Numbered from the stretch's first letter, positions 37,886 to 47,137 are shown. The stretch is DNA of 64,000 nucleotides from Azospirillum humicireducens (GCF_001639105.2 NZ_CP015285.1:1914501-1978500), one strand, 5' to 3'. Numbers and translations are program-made. Notes: generated by a model from the letters alone, not told the origin.

Positions 37886-38547
37886 TTCTCCCCCGCACCG
37901 CGCAGCAGCACCCGGCGCAGGTTGTCGATATGCGTCTCCACCAGCGCCGGTACGTCCAGCGGCGCGTCGCCGTCCAGCCCGTCGAAGGAGCTGCGCCAGA
38001 CCGCGCTCATCAGCAGCGGGGCGACGATCAGGCGGACTGTGGCATCGACAGTCACCGGACGGAACTCTCCGCCCGCGATCCCCCGCCGCAACAGGGAGGC
38101 CAGCAGGCCGAAGGCGCGGCGGATCACCTCGCGGTGGTAGAAGGCGGCAAGATCGGGGAAATTGCCCGCCTCGGCCATCACCAGCCGTGGAATGGCGGCC
38201 GCCCGCGTGGTCGCGACCAGATGCGCCACCATGCGCAGCAGCCGCTCCAGAACAGGAAAGCATGGCCCGCCGCCGGCGGCGGCCAGGGTTTCGGCCTGTT
38301 CCAGATTTGGCAGGATGGCGGAGCGGATCACCGCCTTGAACAGCTCGTCCTTGCTGGGGAAGTAGAGGTAGAGCGTGCCTTTGCTGACGCCGGCGCGTGC
38401 CGCCACCTCCTCCAGCTTCGCGGCGGCAAATCCGCGTTCGACGAAGACATCCATCGCCGCGGCGACGATCTCCTGCGGGCGGGCGTCCTTGCGGCGGCGC
38501 CAGCGTGGCGGGGATTCCGATTCGGGGCGGGGACCGCGGCCGGGCAT
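37882..38547 (-). CDS. TetR/AcrR-family regulator
   Basis: 221 residues. HTH segment AAMDVFVERGFAAAKLEEVAARAGVSKGTLYLYFPSKDELF (N-terminal third) and a helical ligand domain. It heads the operon with the HlyD and ABC genes, so it most likely represses them and itself. A palindrome of TetR type lies 17 bases upstream of its ATG. The ligand is unknown, as for related efflux regulators. Confidence 0.92.
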   Translation of the reverse strand: MPGRGPRPESESPPRWRRRKDARPQEIVAAAMDVFVERGFAAAKLEEVAARAGVSKGTLYLYFPSKDELFKAVIRSAILPNLEQAETLAAAGGGPCFPVLERLLRMVAHLVATTRAAAIPRLVMAEAGNFPDLAAFYHREVIRRAFGLLASLLRRGIAGGEFRPVTVDATVRLIVAPLLMSAVWRSSFDGLDGDAPLDVPALVETHIDNLRRVLLRGAGEK

Positions 38548-38915
38548 TGCATCGCCCTCTTCATAACTGACCAGTCGGTTATTAACACGGATTCGCTTTG
38601 CCCCCAATGGCTAAGCCCATTGTGCAGCGCAACAGAATCTATGCAAAAAGTCTTGCCTTTCGGCGAGTAGTCACGGACACTTTCCACCGGCCGACAGCGT
38701 ACGAACGGGTGTCAGCCAAGCCCGGTCCGGTGAACGGACATCAAGAATCGGGCGTCAGGAAATCAGGACACGAACAGCGCGGCCGGACCAACGGCCGCCG
38801 CGGTTTTCCCGGAGGGACGGATCAAGGCGCTGACGCCAGGACCCGATGCATTGCGATGTCCGGATCGTTCCATCCGGCGCATGGCGGGGTCGCAAGCCGA
38901 GCGAGGGGATCGATC
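38548..38915. other. Divergent region between the TetR operon and nifA
   Basis: 368 bases. It contains the TetR operator candidate and the upstream region of nifA. I see no TGGC-N8-TTGC element and no TGT-N10-ACA site before nifA; one TGT-N8-ACA is present at 38622 but the spacing is wrong. Confidence 0.4.
38564..38581. promoter_or_regulatory. TetR-type operator
   Basis: TAACTGACCAGTCGGTTA, an 18-base near-perfect palindrome (arms TAAC-GAC / GTC-GTTA), of the form bound by AcrR-like regulators. Confidence 0.65.
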
Positions 38916-40781
38916 ATGCCGAGAGCTGCCCAGTCCGCGTCCTCTTCCAGCCTCGAGCTGCTGACGATCTATGAGGTCAGCAAGATCCTCGGATCGTCGC
39001 TGGATTTGGAACAGACACTGCGCGAGGTGCTGCGCGCCTTGTCCTACCAACTGCAGATGCACCGCGGTCGCGTCTACCTCCAGGGGGAGGACAATGCGCT
39101 TCGTCTGGTCGCGGCACTGGGGCTGCCGAGGGAGTCGACCGCCCAGGAGATCGACTACAGCCAGGGCGAAGGCATCAGCGGCCGCATCCTGAAGACCGGC
39201 ATGCCCGCCGTCGTCCCCAATCTCGCCGAGGAGCCGCTGTTCAACAACCGTTCCGGCGGGCGCGACGACCTGGACGAACAGGTGGCGTCGCTGGTCGGGG
39301 TTCCGATCAAGGCGGCCGGCACCGTCGTCGGCGTGCTGACCATCGACCGCATTTCCGACGACGGCCCCAGCGGCCATTTCGGCTCCGACGTCCGCTTCCT
39401 GACCATGGTCGCCAATCTGATCGGCCAGACCGTGCGCCTGCACCGGACGGTGGCGGAGGAGCGGCGCTTCATGATGCGCGAGACCTTCCGCGTCCAGAAG
39501 GAACTGCGGCCGGTGGTGGCTCCGGTCAACGACGTGGTCTGCACCAGCCCCAACATGGTGGACGTTCTGGCCCAGGTGCACCGGGTGGCGCCCTTCAAAT
39601 CCACCGTGCTGATCCGCGGCGAGAGCGGCACCGGCAAGGAACTGATCGCTCGGGCCATCCACAACCTGTCGCCGCGCAAGGACGCCCCCTTCATCCGGGT
39701 CAACTGCGCCGCCCTGCCGGAATCGCTGCTGGAGTCAGAACTGTTCGGCCACGAGAAGGGATCCTTCACCGGCGCCCAGAAGGACCACAAGGGCCGGTTC
39801 GAACTGGCGTCCGGCGGCACGCTGTTCCTGGACGAGATCGGCGACATCTCCTCCAACTTCCAGGCCAAGCTGCTGCGCGTGCTGCAGGAACAGGAGTTCG
39901 AACGGGTCGGCGGGTCGAAGACGATCAAGACCGACGTGCGCCTGATCTGCGCCACCAACCTGAACCTGGAGGAGGCGGTCGGCCACGGCAAGTTCCGCGC
40001 CGATCTTTACTTCCGCATCAACGTGGTGACGATCCACCTGCCGCCGCTGCGCGAACGGCGCGGCGACATCGCCATGCTGGCCAAGCATTTCATCGCGAAA
40101 TTCGCCCGCGACAACGGCCTTACCCTGGACATCGACCATGATGCGCTGGAGGTGCTGAACCGCTGCACCTGGCCCGGCAACGTGCGCGAGTTGGAAAACT
40201 GCATCGAACGCGCTGCGACCCAATGCCGCAACGGGACCATCCGCGTGCCCGACCTGTCCTGCAGCATGAATCTCTGCAACTCGTCGGTGCTGTTCCAATA
40301 CCGCACCATGGGGGCGGCGGTCGGCGGGCTGGCTCCGTCGATGAGCGGCACCGCAACCAACCCGGCTTTGGGACGCCCGCAGCAGCCGGCCATCGCCGGC
40401 ATGCCGCCTGCGGTGCCGGCACCGGCGAACGGGGCGGCGAATGGAACACAATGGCCGGCCTGCGCGTCGGGCTGTTCCGCCGGTCCGGCGCCGGTCTGCG
40501 GCGCGTCCAAACCGCTGCCGCCGACCGCCATCGCCCCCCTGCCGGCTCCCCAGCCGGCGGCCGTCGCCCCCGCGGTTCCCTCCGCCCCGGCACCACAGCC
40601 CGCCGATACCCCCGACCTGCCGCTGGACGAGCCGGAGTCGGGTCCCCTGCGCGACCGTCTGGTGTGGGCGATGGAGCGCACCGGCTGGGTGCAGGCCAAG
40701 GCCGCCCGCCTGCTGGGCATGACAACCCGCCAGGTCAGCTACGCGCTGCGCAAGTACAACATCGAAATCAAGAGGTTCTAG
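38916..40781 (+). CDS. nifA: Nif-specific sigma-54 activator NifA
   Basis: 621 residues. GAF domain (about 15-190), AAA+ domain with Walker A GESGTGKE (about 235-242), the sigma-54 contact loop as GSFTGA (residues 282-287, Ser where Ala is usual), [10 protein letters not shown] and the arginine region. A Cys-containing linker follows (CSMNLCNSS, later [13 protein letters not shown]), then a long Pro/Ala linker and a C-terminal HTH ([17 protein letters not shown]). The Cys linker is the mark of oxygen-sensitive NifA proteins. The ATG at 38916 (MPRAAQ) has GAGGGG before it. It activates nifB and other nif promoters. Confidence 0.96.
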   Translation: MPRAAQSASSSSLELLTIYEVSKILGSSLDLEQTLREVLRALSYQLQMHRGRVYLQGEDNALRLVAALGLPRESTAQEIDYSQGEGISGRILKTGMPAVVPNLAEEPLFNNRSGGRDDLDEQVASLVGVPIKAAGTVVGVLTIDRISDDGPSGHFGSDVRFLTMVANLIGQTVRLHRTVAEERRFMMRETFRVQKELRPVVAPVNDVVCTSPNMVDVLAQVHRVAPFKSTVLIRGESGTGKELIARAIHNLSPRKDAPFIRVNCAALPESLLESELFGHEKGSFTGAQKDHKGRFELASGGTLFLDEIGDISSNFQAKLLRVLQEQEFERVGGSKTIKTDVRLICATNLNLEEAVGHGKFRADLYFRINVVTIHLPPLRERRGDIAMLAKHFIAKFARDNGLTLDIDHDALEVLNRCTWPGNVRELENCIERAATQCRNGTIRVPDLSCSMNLCNSSVLFQYRTMGAAVGGLAPSMSGTATNPALGRPQQPAIAGMPPAVPAPANGAANGTQWPACASGCSAGPAPVCGASKPLPPTAIAPLPAPQPAAVAPAVPSAPAPQPADTPDLPLDEPESGPLRDRLVWAMERTGWVQAKAARLLGMTTRQVSYALRKYNIEIKRF

Positions 40782-40882
40782 GGCGCTCGCCTGACGGATG
40801 CCACTCCGGCACTTCGCGGGCCGCGACCACTGCCGTCGCGCCCCGCCGCGGTTTCGTGCTACCCTGCCGCGCCTTCGGTTCG

Positions 40883-41812
40883 ATGGCCTCTTTCCGATCG
40901 AACGGATTTCCGGTCTTGCCCTCGCTTGAGAAGCCCCTCGCCCTGATGTTCGTCGACATCGCGGACAGCACGATGTTGTACGAGCGCATCGGCAACGCCA
41001 CCGCCGCGGCGCTGACGCAGCGGGTGCTGGCACACCTGCGGCAGCTGGTCGAGGAGCACAGCGGCGGCGTGATCAAGAGCCTGGGCGATGGGCTGCTGGC
41101 CGCATTTCCGGCCTGCGACGACAGCGTCCGCGCCGCCTGCGCCATGATCGACAGTCAGGACCGCTATGGCCTGCGGCTGCGCGTCGGCATCCATTACGGC
41201 ACGGTGATCGAAGGGGTGGGCGACCTGTACGGCGACGCCTGCAACGTCGCAGCGCGGGTGCAGCAGATCGCGCGCCAGGGTGAAATCCTGGTGACCCAGG
41301 CATTGGTGGACGGCCTGTCGCCCAACCTGCGCGACCGGACCAAACCGCTGAGCAACGTCGCGATGAAGGGCAAGGCGGCACCGATCCGCGTCCATCGGGT
41401 CCGCAGCGCCGACGACGCCGACGACGCCGTCGAAAGCACCACGCTCGGCTTCTCCATGGTGACGGAGGCCGGCGATGCCATGGTGACGCTGCATCTGTCC
41501 TACCGCGGACAGGACATCACGATGAGCCGCGCGCTGCCCCGCGTCACCATCGGGCGGGAGGACAGCAGCGGTCTGCGCATCGCCTCGCGCCAGACCTCGC
41601 GCCAGCATGCGGTGATCGACTTCACCCGCGAGAGCTTCCTGCTGACCGACCATTCCACCAACGGCACCTTCATCCGCAGCGGCGGGTCGCCGCCGCTGGT
41701 GCTGCGCCGCGATTCGACCAAGCTGGTCGGCAGCGGCCTGATCGGCTTCGGGGCGGAGGCGCTGGACGAGGGCCAGGACCATGTCGTCGCCTTCCGCGGC
41801 GAACTGGCCTGA
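40883..41812 (+). CDS. Class III adenylate/guanylate cyclase with C-terminal FHA domain
   Basis: 309 residues. The cyclase half (about 15-175) keeps the metal Asp residues (MFVDIADSTMLYERIG and KSLGDGLLAAFP), LRVGIHYGTV and the transition-state Asn/Arg in GDACNVAARVQQ, so it looks active. The FHA half (about 205-300) has TIGREDSSGLRI, SRQHAVIDF and DHSTNGTFI, a phospho-Thr reader. It sits 101 bases after nifA on the same strand and before the nifB promoter. A cyclic-nucleotide link to nitrogen fixation is inferred only from position. Confidence 0.87.
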   Translation: MASFRSNGFPVLPSLEKPLALMFVDIADSTMLYERIGNATAAALTQRVLAHLRQLVEEHSGGVIKSLGDGLLAAFPACDDSVRAACAMIDSQDRYGLRLRVGIHYGTVIEGVGDLYGDACNVAARVQQIARQGEILVTQALVDGLSPNLRDRTKPLSNVAMKGKAAPIRVHRVRSADDADDAVESTTLGFSMVTEAGDAMVTLHLSYRGQDITMSRALPRVTIGREDSSGLRIASRQTSRQHAVIDFTRESFLLTDHSTNGTFIRSGGSPPLVLRRDSTKLVGSGLIGFGAEALDEGQDHVVAFRGELA

Positions 41813-41818
41813 CCGCTT

Positions 41819-41834
41819 TGTCGGCACCCCGACA
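41819..41834 (+). promoter_or_regulatory. NifA upstream activator site 1 for nifB
   Basis: TGT-CGGCACCCCG-ACA, exact TGT-N10-ACA, inside the longer palindrome TTTGTCGG...CCGACAAA. It overlaps the end of the cyclase gene region by position only. Confidence 0.85.
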
Positions 41835-41857
41835 AAGCCCCCTGCCCGTCCCGCCAT

Positions 41858-41873
41858 TGTCGCAATGACGACA
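41858..41873 (+). promoter_or_regulatory. NifA upstream activator site 2 for nifB
   Basis: TGT-CGCAATGACG-ACA, second exact TGT-N10-ACA, 39 bases (about four helical turns) after the first, so on nearly the same DNA face. Confidence 0.8.
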
Positions 41874-41930
41874 GCGTCCGCGATGCCGACAATTCCCCGC
41901 AAGCCTTTGTAAGAACTTCATTTCCACCTC

Positions 41931-41945
41931 TGGCCCCGAACTTGC
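41931..41945 (+). promoter_or_regulatory. Sigma-54 promoter of nifB
   Basis: TGGCCC-CGAAC-TTGC: GG and GC at the -24/-12 spacing. It is 55-60 bases before the nifB ATG and about 60-110 after the two activator sites. Confidence 0.87.
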
Positions 41946-41999
41946 TTTTCTCCACCTCGTCCAACGGTGTCGTCCGGCACGGCAGGGAAGGAGTGGATG

Positions 42000-43562
42000 A
42001 TGGGCAACGTGGTTTCGCTCGACAGCATCTTCGGGCTGGGGGAACTGGCCCCGCCCTTGACGATGCCGGCAGCGCCCGAGGCGGCGTCCGGCTGTTCGTC
42101 GTCGTCCTGCGGCTCATCCGACGGTCCGGCCGACATGGACCCGGCAGTGTGGGAGAAGGTGAAGAACCACCCCTGCTATTCGGAAGAGGCGCATCACTAT
42201 TTCGCCCGCATGCATGTCGCGGTCGCCCCGGCCTGCAACATCCAGTGCAATTACTGCAACCGCAAATACGATTGCTCGAACGAGAGCCGGCCGGGCGTGG
42301 TCTCCGAAAAGCTGACACCCGATCAGGCGCTCAAGAAGATCCTCGCGGTCGCCCAGGAAATCCCGCAGCTGTCGGTGATCGGCATCGCCGGCCCCGGCGA
42401 CAGCCTGGCGGCCGCCGGCAAGAACACCTTCGCCACCTTCGAGATGCTGCAGAAGAAGGCGCCGGACCTGAAGCTGTGCCTGTCCACCAACGGTCTGGCC
42501 CTGCCCGACCATGTGGACAGCATCGCGCAATACAACATCGACCACGTCACCATCACCATCAACATGGTCGATCCGGAGGTCGGCGCGCAGATCTACCCGT
42601 GGATCTTCTACAAGCACAAGCGTTGGACCGGACTGGACGCCGCCAAGATCCTGCATGAGCAGCAGATGCTGGGGCTGGAGATGCTGACCTCGCGCGGCAT
42701 CCTGGTGAAGGTGAACTCCGTCATGATCCCGGGGATCAACGACGAGCACCTGCTGGAGGTGAACAAGGCGGTGAAGAGCCGCGGCGCTTTCCTGCACAAC
42801 ATCATGCCGCTGATCTCCGACCCCGCCCACGGCACCTATTTCGGTCTGAACGGCCAGCGCGGCCCCACCGCGCAGGAACTGAAGGTGGTGCAGGACGCCT
42901 GCGAGGGCGGCGCCAAGCTGATGCGCCACTGCCGCCAGTGCCGCGCCGATGCGGTCGGCCTGCTGGGCGAGGACCGCGGCGAGGAGTTCACCGCCGACAA
43001 GATCGAGGCGATGGGCGCCATCGACTATGACGACGAGGCCCGCCGCAGCTACCGCGAGCATGTGGAGGCCGAACGCGCCGGCCGCCACGCGTCCAAGGCC
43101 GCCGCCCAGGCCGATGTGCGCGACAGCGTCGGCACCGCAGCCGATCCGATCCTGATCGCCGTCGCCACCAAGGGCGGCGAGCGCATCAACGAGCATTTCG
43201 GCCACGCCAAGGAATTCCAGATCTACGAGGTCGGCCCCAACGGCGCCAAGTTCGTCGGCCACCGCCGCGTCGACCAGTATTGCGAGGGCGGTTCCGGCGA
43301 CGTCGACACGCTGGACGGCGTGCTGGCGGCGATCAACGACTGCACCGCGGTGTTCGTCGCCAAGATCGGCGGCTGCCCGTCCAAGTCGCTGGCCGAGGCC
43401 GGGATCGAGCCGGTCGACCGCTTCGCCTTCGACTACATCGAGGAATCGGCGCTCGCCTACTTCAAGGACTATGCCGAGCGGCTCGGCCAGGGCGTCGTCC
43501 AGTCCCGCGCCGGCCAGGATGCGGTGATCCGCACCGGAGCGCTGACCGCGCGGCGCGCCTGA
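42000..43562 (+). CDS. nifB: FeMo cofactor biosynthesis protein NifB
   Basis: 520 residues. A radical SAM domain with CNIQCNYC (C79, C83, C86) binds the 4Fe-4S cluster that cleaves SAM; further Cys occur in SNESRP and CRQCRADA. The C-terminal 130 residues are a NifX/NafY-like domain ([19 protein letters not shown]) that carries the product. NifB fuses two clusters and inserts carbide to give NifB-co. GGAAGGAG stands seven bases before the ATG at 42000; the ATG at 41997 is too close. Confidence 0.97.
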   Translation: MGNVVSLDSIFGLGELAPPLTMPAAPEAASGCSSSSCGSSDGPADMDPAVWEKVKNHPCYSEEAHHYFARMHVAVAPACNIQCNYCNRKYDCSNESRPGVVSEKLTPDQALKKILAVAQEIPQLSVIGIAGPGDSLAAAGKNTFATFEMLQKKAPDLKLCLSTNGLALPDHVDSIAQYNIDHVTITINMVDPEVGAQIYPWIFYKHKRWTGLDAAKILHEQQMLGLEMLTSRGILVKVNSVMIPGINDEHLLEVNKAVKSRGAFLHNIMPLISDPAHGTYFGLNGQRGPTAQELKVVQDACEGGAKLMRHCRQCRADAVGLLGEDRGEEFTADKIEAMGAIDYDDEARRSYREHVEAERAGRHASKAAAQADVRDSVGTAADPILIAVATKGGERINEHFGHAKEFQIYEVGPNGAKFVGHRRVDQYCEGGSGDVDTLDGVLAAINDCTAVFVAKIGGCPSKSLAEAGIEPVDRFAFDYIEESALAYFKDYAERLGQGVVQSRAGQDAVIRTGALTARRA

Positions 43563-43615
43563 CCTCCCGTTCCCCTTCCCCCTTCCACAGCCATCCCACA
43601 CCGAAGGAGAGAGCC

Positions 43616-43807
43616 ATGGCCTACAAGATCAAGTCCGCCGAATGCACCGTCTGCGGCGCCTGCGAGGCCGAGTGCCCGAACATCGCCATCAGCCTGAAGA
43701 AGGGCACCTACGTCATCGACCCGGCCAAATGCACCGAATGCCAGGGCCAGTTCGACAGCCCGCAATGCGCCGCCGTCTGCCCGGCCGACTGCTGCGTCCC
43801 GGCGTGA
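43616..43807 (+). CDS. fdxN: 2[4Fe-4S] ferredoxin FdxN
   Basis: 63 residues. First cluster motif [12 protein letters not shown], second [18 protein letters not shown], with the longer insert between the second and third Cys that is typical of nif-linked FdxN. It probably passes electrons to NifB or to nitrogenase. GGAGAG precedes the ATG. A palindrome lies between it and the next gene, which may lower downstream expression. Confidence 0.95.
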   Translation: MAYKIKSAECTVCGACEAECPNIAISLKKGTYVIDPAKCTECQGQFDSPQCAAVCPADCCVPA

Positions 43808-43823
43808 TGTGAAAGCCCCGCGG

Positions 43824-43862
43824 TATCCCCTCTCCCTCCCCCCGAGGAGAGGGGGAGGATAT
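43824..43862. repeat. Palindrome between fdxN and the TPR gene
   Basis: TATCCCCTCTCCCTCC-CCCGAGG-AGAGGGGGAGGATA, a nearly perfect inverted repeat related to the other GC-rich intergenic palindromes. Confidence 0.7.
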
Positions 43863-43894
43863 CGGATGAAGGCTTGAACCAGGAGCACCGCGCC

Positions 43895-44410
43895 ATGCTG
43901 GACGAGGTGGATGAGGACTGGCTCGCCCGCCGCTACTACGGCGGGGATCTTCCGCCCGAGGCGGAACGCTGCCTGCATCTGGCCGCCGCCAGCTATGCCG
44001 ACAGCGGGGCGGCGCTCGCCCATCTCGCCCGCGCGGCGGAGGTTGCTCCCGGTCATCGCCTCGTCGATCTCGGCCATTACAAGTTCCACTTCTACAAGGC
44101 GAACCTCGACCGGGCGCTGGTCTATGGCGAGCGCATGATCGGCCACGCCATGGCTGCGCTCGGCGTCAACCACACCGACTGGCGCGCCGTCACCCCGGCC
44201 ACCGCCGATTTCCGCGGGCTGGAGCCGGCGCCCCGCCTGTTCCTGTTCGCCCTGGTCGCCATCGGCTACCTGCTTCTGCGCACCGGCCGGCTCGATGCCG
44301 GGCGGGAGGCGTTGGGCAAGGTGCGCAACCTCGACCCCGACGACCGCTTCGGCGCATCCCGCCTGATCGCCATTGCCGACCAGCATGAGCGTGAGGAGGC
44401 CGGCGCATGA
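43895..44410 (+). CDS. TPR-like helical protein of the nif operon
   Basis: 171 residues, all helical. Pairs such as AALAHLARAAEVAPGHRLVDLGHYKFHFYKANLDRALVYGERMIG and LDAGREALGKVRNLDPDDRFGASRL show the 34-residue tetratricopeptide pattern, so it is a protein-protein adaptor. Similar proteins follow fdxN in other free-living diazotrophs. GGAG lies 10 bases before the ATG; a TTG 21 bases upstream is an alternative. The LRV gene starts within its stop (ATGA). Confidence 0.75.
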   Translation: MLDEVDEDWLARRYYGGDLPPEAERCLHLAAASYADSGAALAHLARAAEVAPGHRLVDLGHYKFHFYKANLDRALVYGERMIGHAMAALGVNHTDWRAVTPATADFRGLEPAPRLFLFALVAIGYLLLRTGRLDAGREALGKVRNLDPDDRFGASRLIAIADQHEREEAGA

Positions 44411-45231
44411 GCGACGACATCCTCGAATCCCTGGATTGGCGCGGCGAACCGGTGGACTGCACCGCCTGCGCCCACAAGGAGCGCCGGCTCGACCCGGATA
44501 CCGCCGCCCTTCCCGCGGGCGGCAAGCTGACCGGACACTGCCTGCTGTTGAAGGCCTGCGTGCAGGACCGCTACGCCAAGCGCATCCAGCGCTTCTTCGA
44601 ATGGAATCCGGATCTGTCCGCCGGCCATCTCGACCATCCCTATTTCGAAGTGCGGGCGAACGCCGCGCGCTTCGCCCCGATCTTCCAGATTCCCCGGCTG
44701 ATGAACGACCCGGACGAGACTGTGCGCTCCGTCCTGGCCCGCCGCCTGCCGCGCCGGCTGCTGCTGAAGCTGCGCGACGACCCCGACCGCGAGGTGCGGA
44801 TCGCCGTCGCTACCCGGCTGGAGGATGCCGACCTCGCCCCGCTGATGCGCGATCCCGATTGTTCGGTGCGGCTGCGGGTGGTGCGGCGGATCCCCGACGG
44901 CATGCTGCCGGCGATGATGCATGACGAGGACCCGGAGGTGCGGGTGGAAGTCGCCCGCCGCCTTTCCATGGATTGGCTGCCCAGCCTCGCCTGGGACGAC
45001 AGCCCACGGGTGCGGCTGGTGGTGGCTCAGCGGCTGCCGACCTCGAAGCTGCATGTGCTGCTGCCGGATGGCGACTGGATGGTCCGCCTCGCCGTCGCCG
45101 GGCGGATCGACGCCGGGCAACTCGGCCCCCTGCTCGACGACCCGGAGGAGGAGGTGCGCGCCATCGCCCGCCAGCGCGCCGCCGGTCTCGCCGCCGGGCT
45201 CACCATCGCCAACGACCTTCCGCCCCTGTAG
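44407..45231 (+). CDS. LRV (leucine-rich repeat variant) 4Fe-4S protein
   Basis: 274 residues. An N-terminal Cys cluster (C18, C21, C45, C51) matches the LRV iron-sulfur domain. It is followed by nine or so 22-24-residue helical repeats of the form xxxDPDxEVRxAVARRL. The LRV protein of Azotobacter vinelandii is encoded in the nif region near nifB; its role is unknown, perhaps redox-dependent scaffolding. The overlap with the TPR gene suggests that the two products bind each other. Confidence 0.85.
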   Translation: MSDDILESLDWRGEPVDCTACAHKERRLDPDTAALPAGGKLTGHCLLLKACVQDRYAKRIQRFFEWNPDLSAGHLDHPYFEVRANAARFAPIFQIPRLMNDPDETVRSVLARRLPRRLLLKLRDDPDREVRIAVATRLEDADLAPLMRDPDCSVRLRVVRRIPDGMLPAMMHDEDPEVRVEVARRLSMDWLPSLAWDDSPRVRLVVAQRLPTSKLHVLLPDGDWMVRLAVAGRIDAGQLGPLLDDPEEEVRAIARQRAAGLAAGLTIANDLPPL

Positions 45232-45261
45232 CGGCCCCTGAACCGACGGAGCGCCAGCGCC

Positions 45262-45594
45262 ATGACCGACACCGAAACCGAGACTGCCGCCCCGTATCGC
45301 CGCGAGCGCGCCCGCAGCGCCGAGGACGCCAACGAGCTGGTCGGCCCGCCGGTGCTGGAACAGGGCTTCAAGGTCAAGGCCCTGCGCGACGTGCGCAACG
45401 ACGGGACCTATCCCGGCCGGCCGGTCGGCGACTTCCTGATCCGCGAGGGCGATGTCGGCTACGTCATCTCCATCGGGACCTATCTGCAGATGTACTACAT
45501 CTATGCTGTTGATTTTTATGAAAAACGGGTCGTCGTCGGCATGCGTGCGCGCGAGCTGGAGGTGATCGACGCCCATTGCAACGACCCTCAGTAA
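45262..45594 (+). CDS. nifZ: Nitrogenase maturation protein NifZ
   Basis: 110 residues. The core KVKALRDVRNDGTYPGR, GDFLIREGDVGYVISIGTYL, then YAVDFYEKRVVVGMRARELE is the NifZ domain, which helps form the second P-cluster in the MoFe protein. A short charged N-terminal extension precedes it. It is 30 bases after the LRV gene and is followed by a second NifZ-domain gene. Confidence 0.93.
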   Translation: MTDTETETAAPYRRERARSAEDANELVGPPVLEQGFKVKALRDVRNDGTYPGRPVGDFLIREGDVGYVISIGTYLQMYYIYAVDFYEKRVVVGMRARELEVIDAHCNDPQ

Positions 45595-45625
45595 GCAGCC
45601 CGTCCCACCGATAAGGAGCCTCGCG

Positions 45626-45931
45626 ATGTCCGACGTCGAAGCCGCCGCCAAGCCCGGTTTCATCCCGCCGCGCGAACCGCTGTACGACTGGGGCCTGCGG
45701 GTCACGGTGCAGGAGGATCTGTTCAACGACGGCAGCCACCCGCAGGTGCCGGACGGCGCGCTGCTGGCGCCGAAGGGCACGCCGGGCGTGATCGTCCGCG
45801 TCGGCCGTACCGAGGAAGGCAGCCTGCCGGTTTATCTGGTGGAGTTCCCCGGCGGCACCGTCGTCGGCTGCCTGGAGGAGGAGATCGTCCCGGCCGACGG
45901 GTCGCGGCGCGGCGTGCCCGGCGTGATGTGA
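45626..45931 (+). CDS. Second NifZ-domain protein
   Basis: 101 residues. WGLRVTVQEDLFNDGSHP and GALLAPKGTPGVIVRVG...YLVEFPGGTVVGCLEEEI follow the same strand order as NifZ (start strand, insertion of the D-G-S/T loop, G-x-I/V turn), but most residues differ. It is therefore an old tandem duplicate or a fused-domain relative split in two. It ends 14 bases before nifS. A division of labour between the two copies is possible. Confidence 0.82.
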   Translation: MSDVEAAAKPGFIPPREPLYDWGLRVTVQEDLFNDGSHPQVPDGALLAPKGTPGVIVRVGRTEEGSLPVYLVEFPGGTVVGCLEEEIVPADGSRRGVPGVM

Positions 45932-45945
45932 TGGGGAGTGATGCG

Positions 45946-47097
45946 ATGACCATCTACCTCGACAACAACGCCACCACCGCCCTGGCTGCGGAAGTGCGTG
46001 ACGCAATGATGCCGCACCTGTTCGGCGAGTTCGCCAACCCCTCCAGCCCGCATTCCGCCGGCATGGCCGCCCGGCGAGCGGTCAGTGAAGCGAAATCCCA
46101 GGTCGCGGCCTTGATCGGCGCCAAGCCCGCCGATCTGGTGATGACCGGCAGCGCCACCGAGGCGACGCATGCCGCCATCCTCGGCGCGCTCCGCGTCATC
46201 GAGGAAACCGACCACCGCCGCGACCACATCGTCACCACCGCGGTGGAACATCCGGCGACGCTGGCATTGTTCGACGACCTGCGCCAGCGCGGCTGGCGCG
46301 TCACCATCCTGCCGGTGAACCGCGACGGTCTGCCCTCGCTGGTCGATCTCGCCGCCGTGGTGACGGAGGCGACGGCGCTGGTTTCCATGATGTGGGCCAA
46401 CAACGAGACCGGCGTTCTGATGCCGGTGGAAGGTGCCTCCGCCATCGCCCACGCCCATGGCGCACTGTTCCACAGCGACGCGGTGCAGGCCGCCGGCCGG
46501 GTGCCGGTCGATTGCGGCATCGCCGATTACCTGACCTTGTCCGCCCACAAGATGCACGGGCCGAAGGGGGTCGGCGCGCTCTATGTCCGCAAGGGCGCCC
46601 CCTTCCACGCGCTGATCCACGGCCATCAGGAGCGCCGCCGCAGGGGCGGAACGGAAAATGTGCCGGGCATCGTCGGCTTCGGCGCCGCCGCGTCGCTGGC
46701 GTCGCTCTGGCTCGACGAGGCGGACCTGATCGCCTTCCTTCGCGACCGCTTGGAGCAGGGCATCCTCGCCCGCTGGCCCGGCGCAGTGGTGAATGGGGCC
46801 GGCGCCGCCCGACTGCCCAACACCAGCAACATCCGCTTCGCCGACGGCCGCGGCCATCCGGTGGATGCGGAGGAATTGCTGATGCGGCTCGACCGCGCCG
46901 GCATCGCCGTGTCGATGGGGGCGGCCTGCTCCTCCGGCGGCAACGAGCCGAGCCATGTGCTGACCGCCATGGGGCTGAGCGGCACCCAGGCCGCCGCCAG
47001 CCTGCGCTTTTCGCTGAGCCGCACCACCACCGCGGCGGAGGTGGATGCCGTCCTGTCGGAACTGCCGGCCCTCCATGCCCGGCTGGTCGCGGCTTGA
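45946..47097 (+). CDS. nifS: Cysteine desulfurase NifS
   Basis: 383 residues. The PLP lysine is K202 in SAHKMHGPKG and the persulfide Cys is C328 in GAACSSGG; K202 equals the number known for Azotobacter NifS. DNNATTALA and HSDAVQAAG are further class I motifs. It supplies sulfur for nitrogenase Fe-S clusters. I use the ATG at 45946 because GGGGAG lies seven bases before it, rather than GTG 45928. nifU is not seen next to it. Confidence 0.93.
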   Translation: MTIYLDNNATTALAAEVRDAMMPHLFGEFANPSSPHSAGMAARRAVSEAKSQVAALIGAKPADLVMTGSATEATHAAILGALRVIEETDHRRDHIVTTAVEHPATLALFDDLRQRGWRVTILPVNRDGLPSLVDLAAVVTEATALVSMMWANNETGVLMPVEGASAIAHAHGALFHSDAVQAAGRVPVDCGIADYLTLSAHKMHGPKGVGALYVRKGAPFHALIHGHQERRRRGGTENVPGIVGFGAAASLASLWLDEADLIAFLRDRLEQGILARWPGAVVNGAGAARLPNTSNIRFADGRGHPVDAEELLMRLDRAGIAVSMGAACSSGGNEPSHVLTAMGLSGTQAAASLRFSLSRTTTAAEVDAVLSELPALHARLVAA

Positions 47098-47137
47098 GAA
47101 AAAGCATCAATGATAACAACAGGCTGGAGTGTCCGTG

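Noticed and set aside
38618..38640. A TGT...ACA element upstream of nifA
   Set aside because: The spacing is N8, not N10, and no -24/-12 promoter follows, so autoregulation by NifA is not supported.
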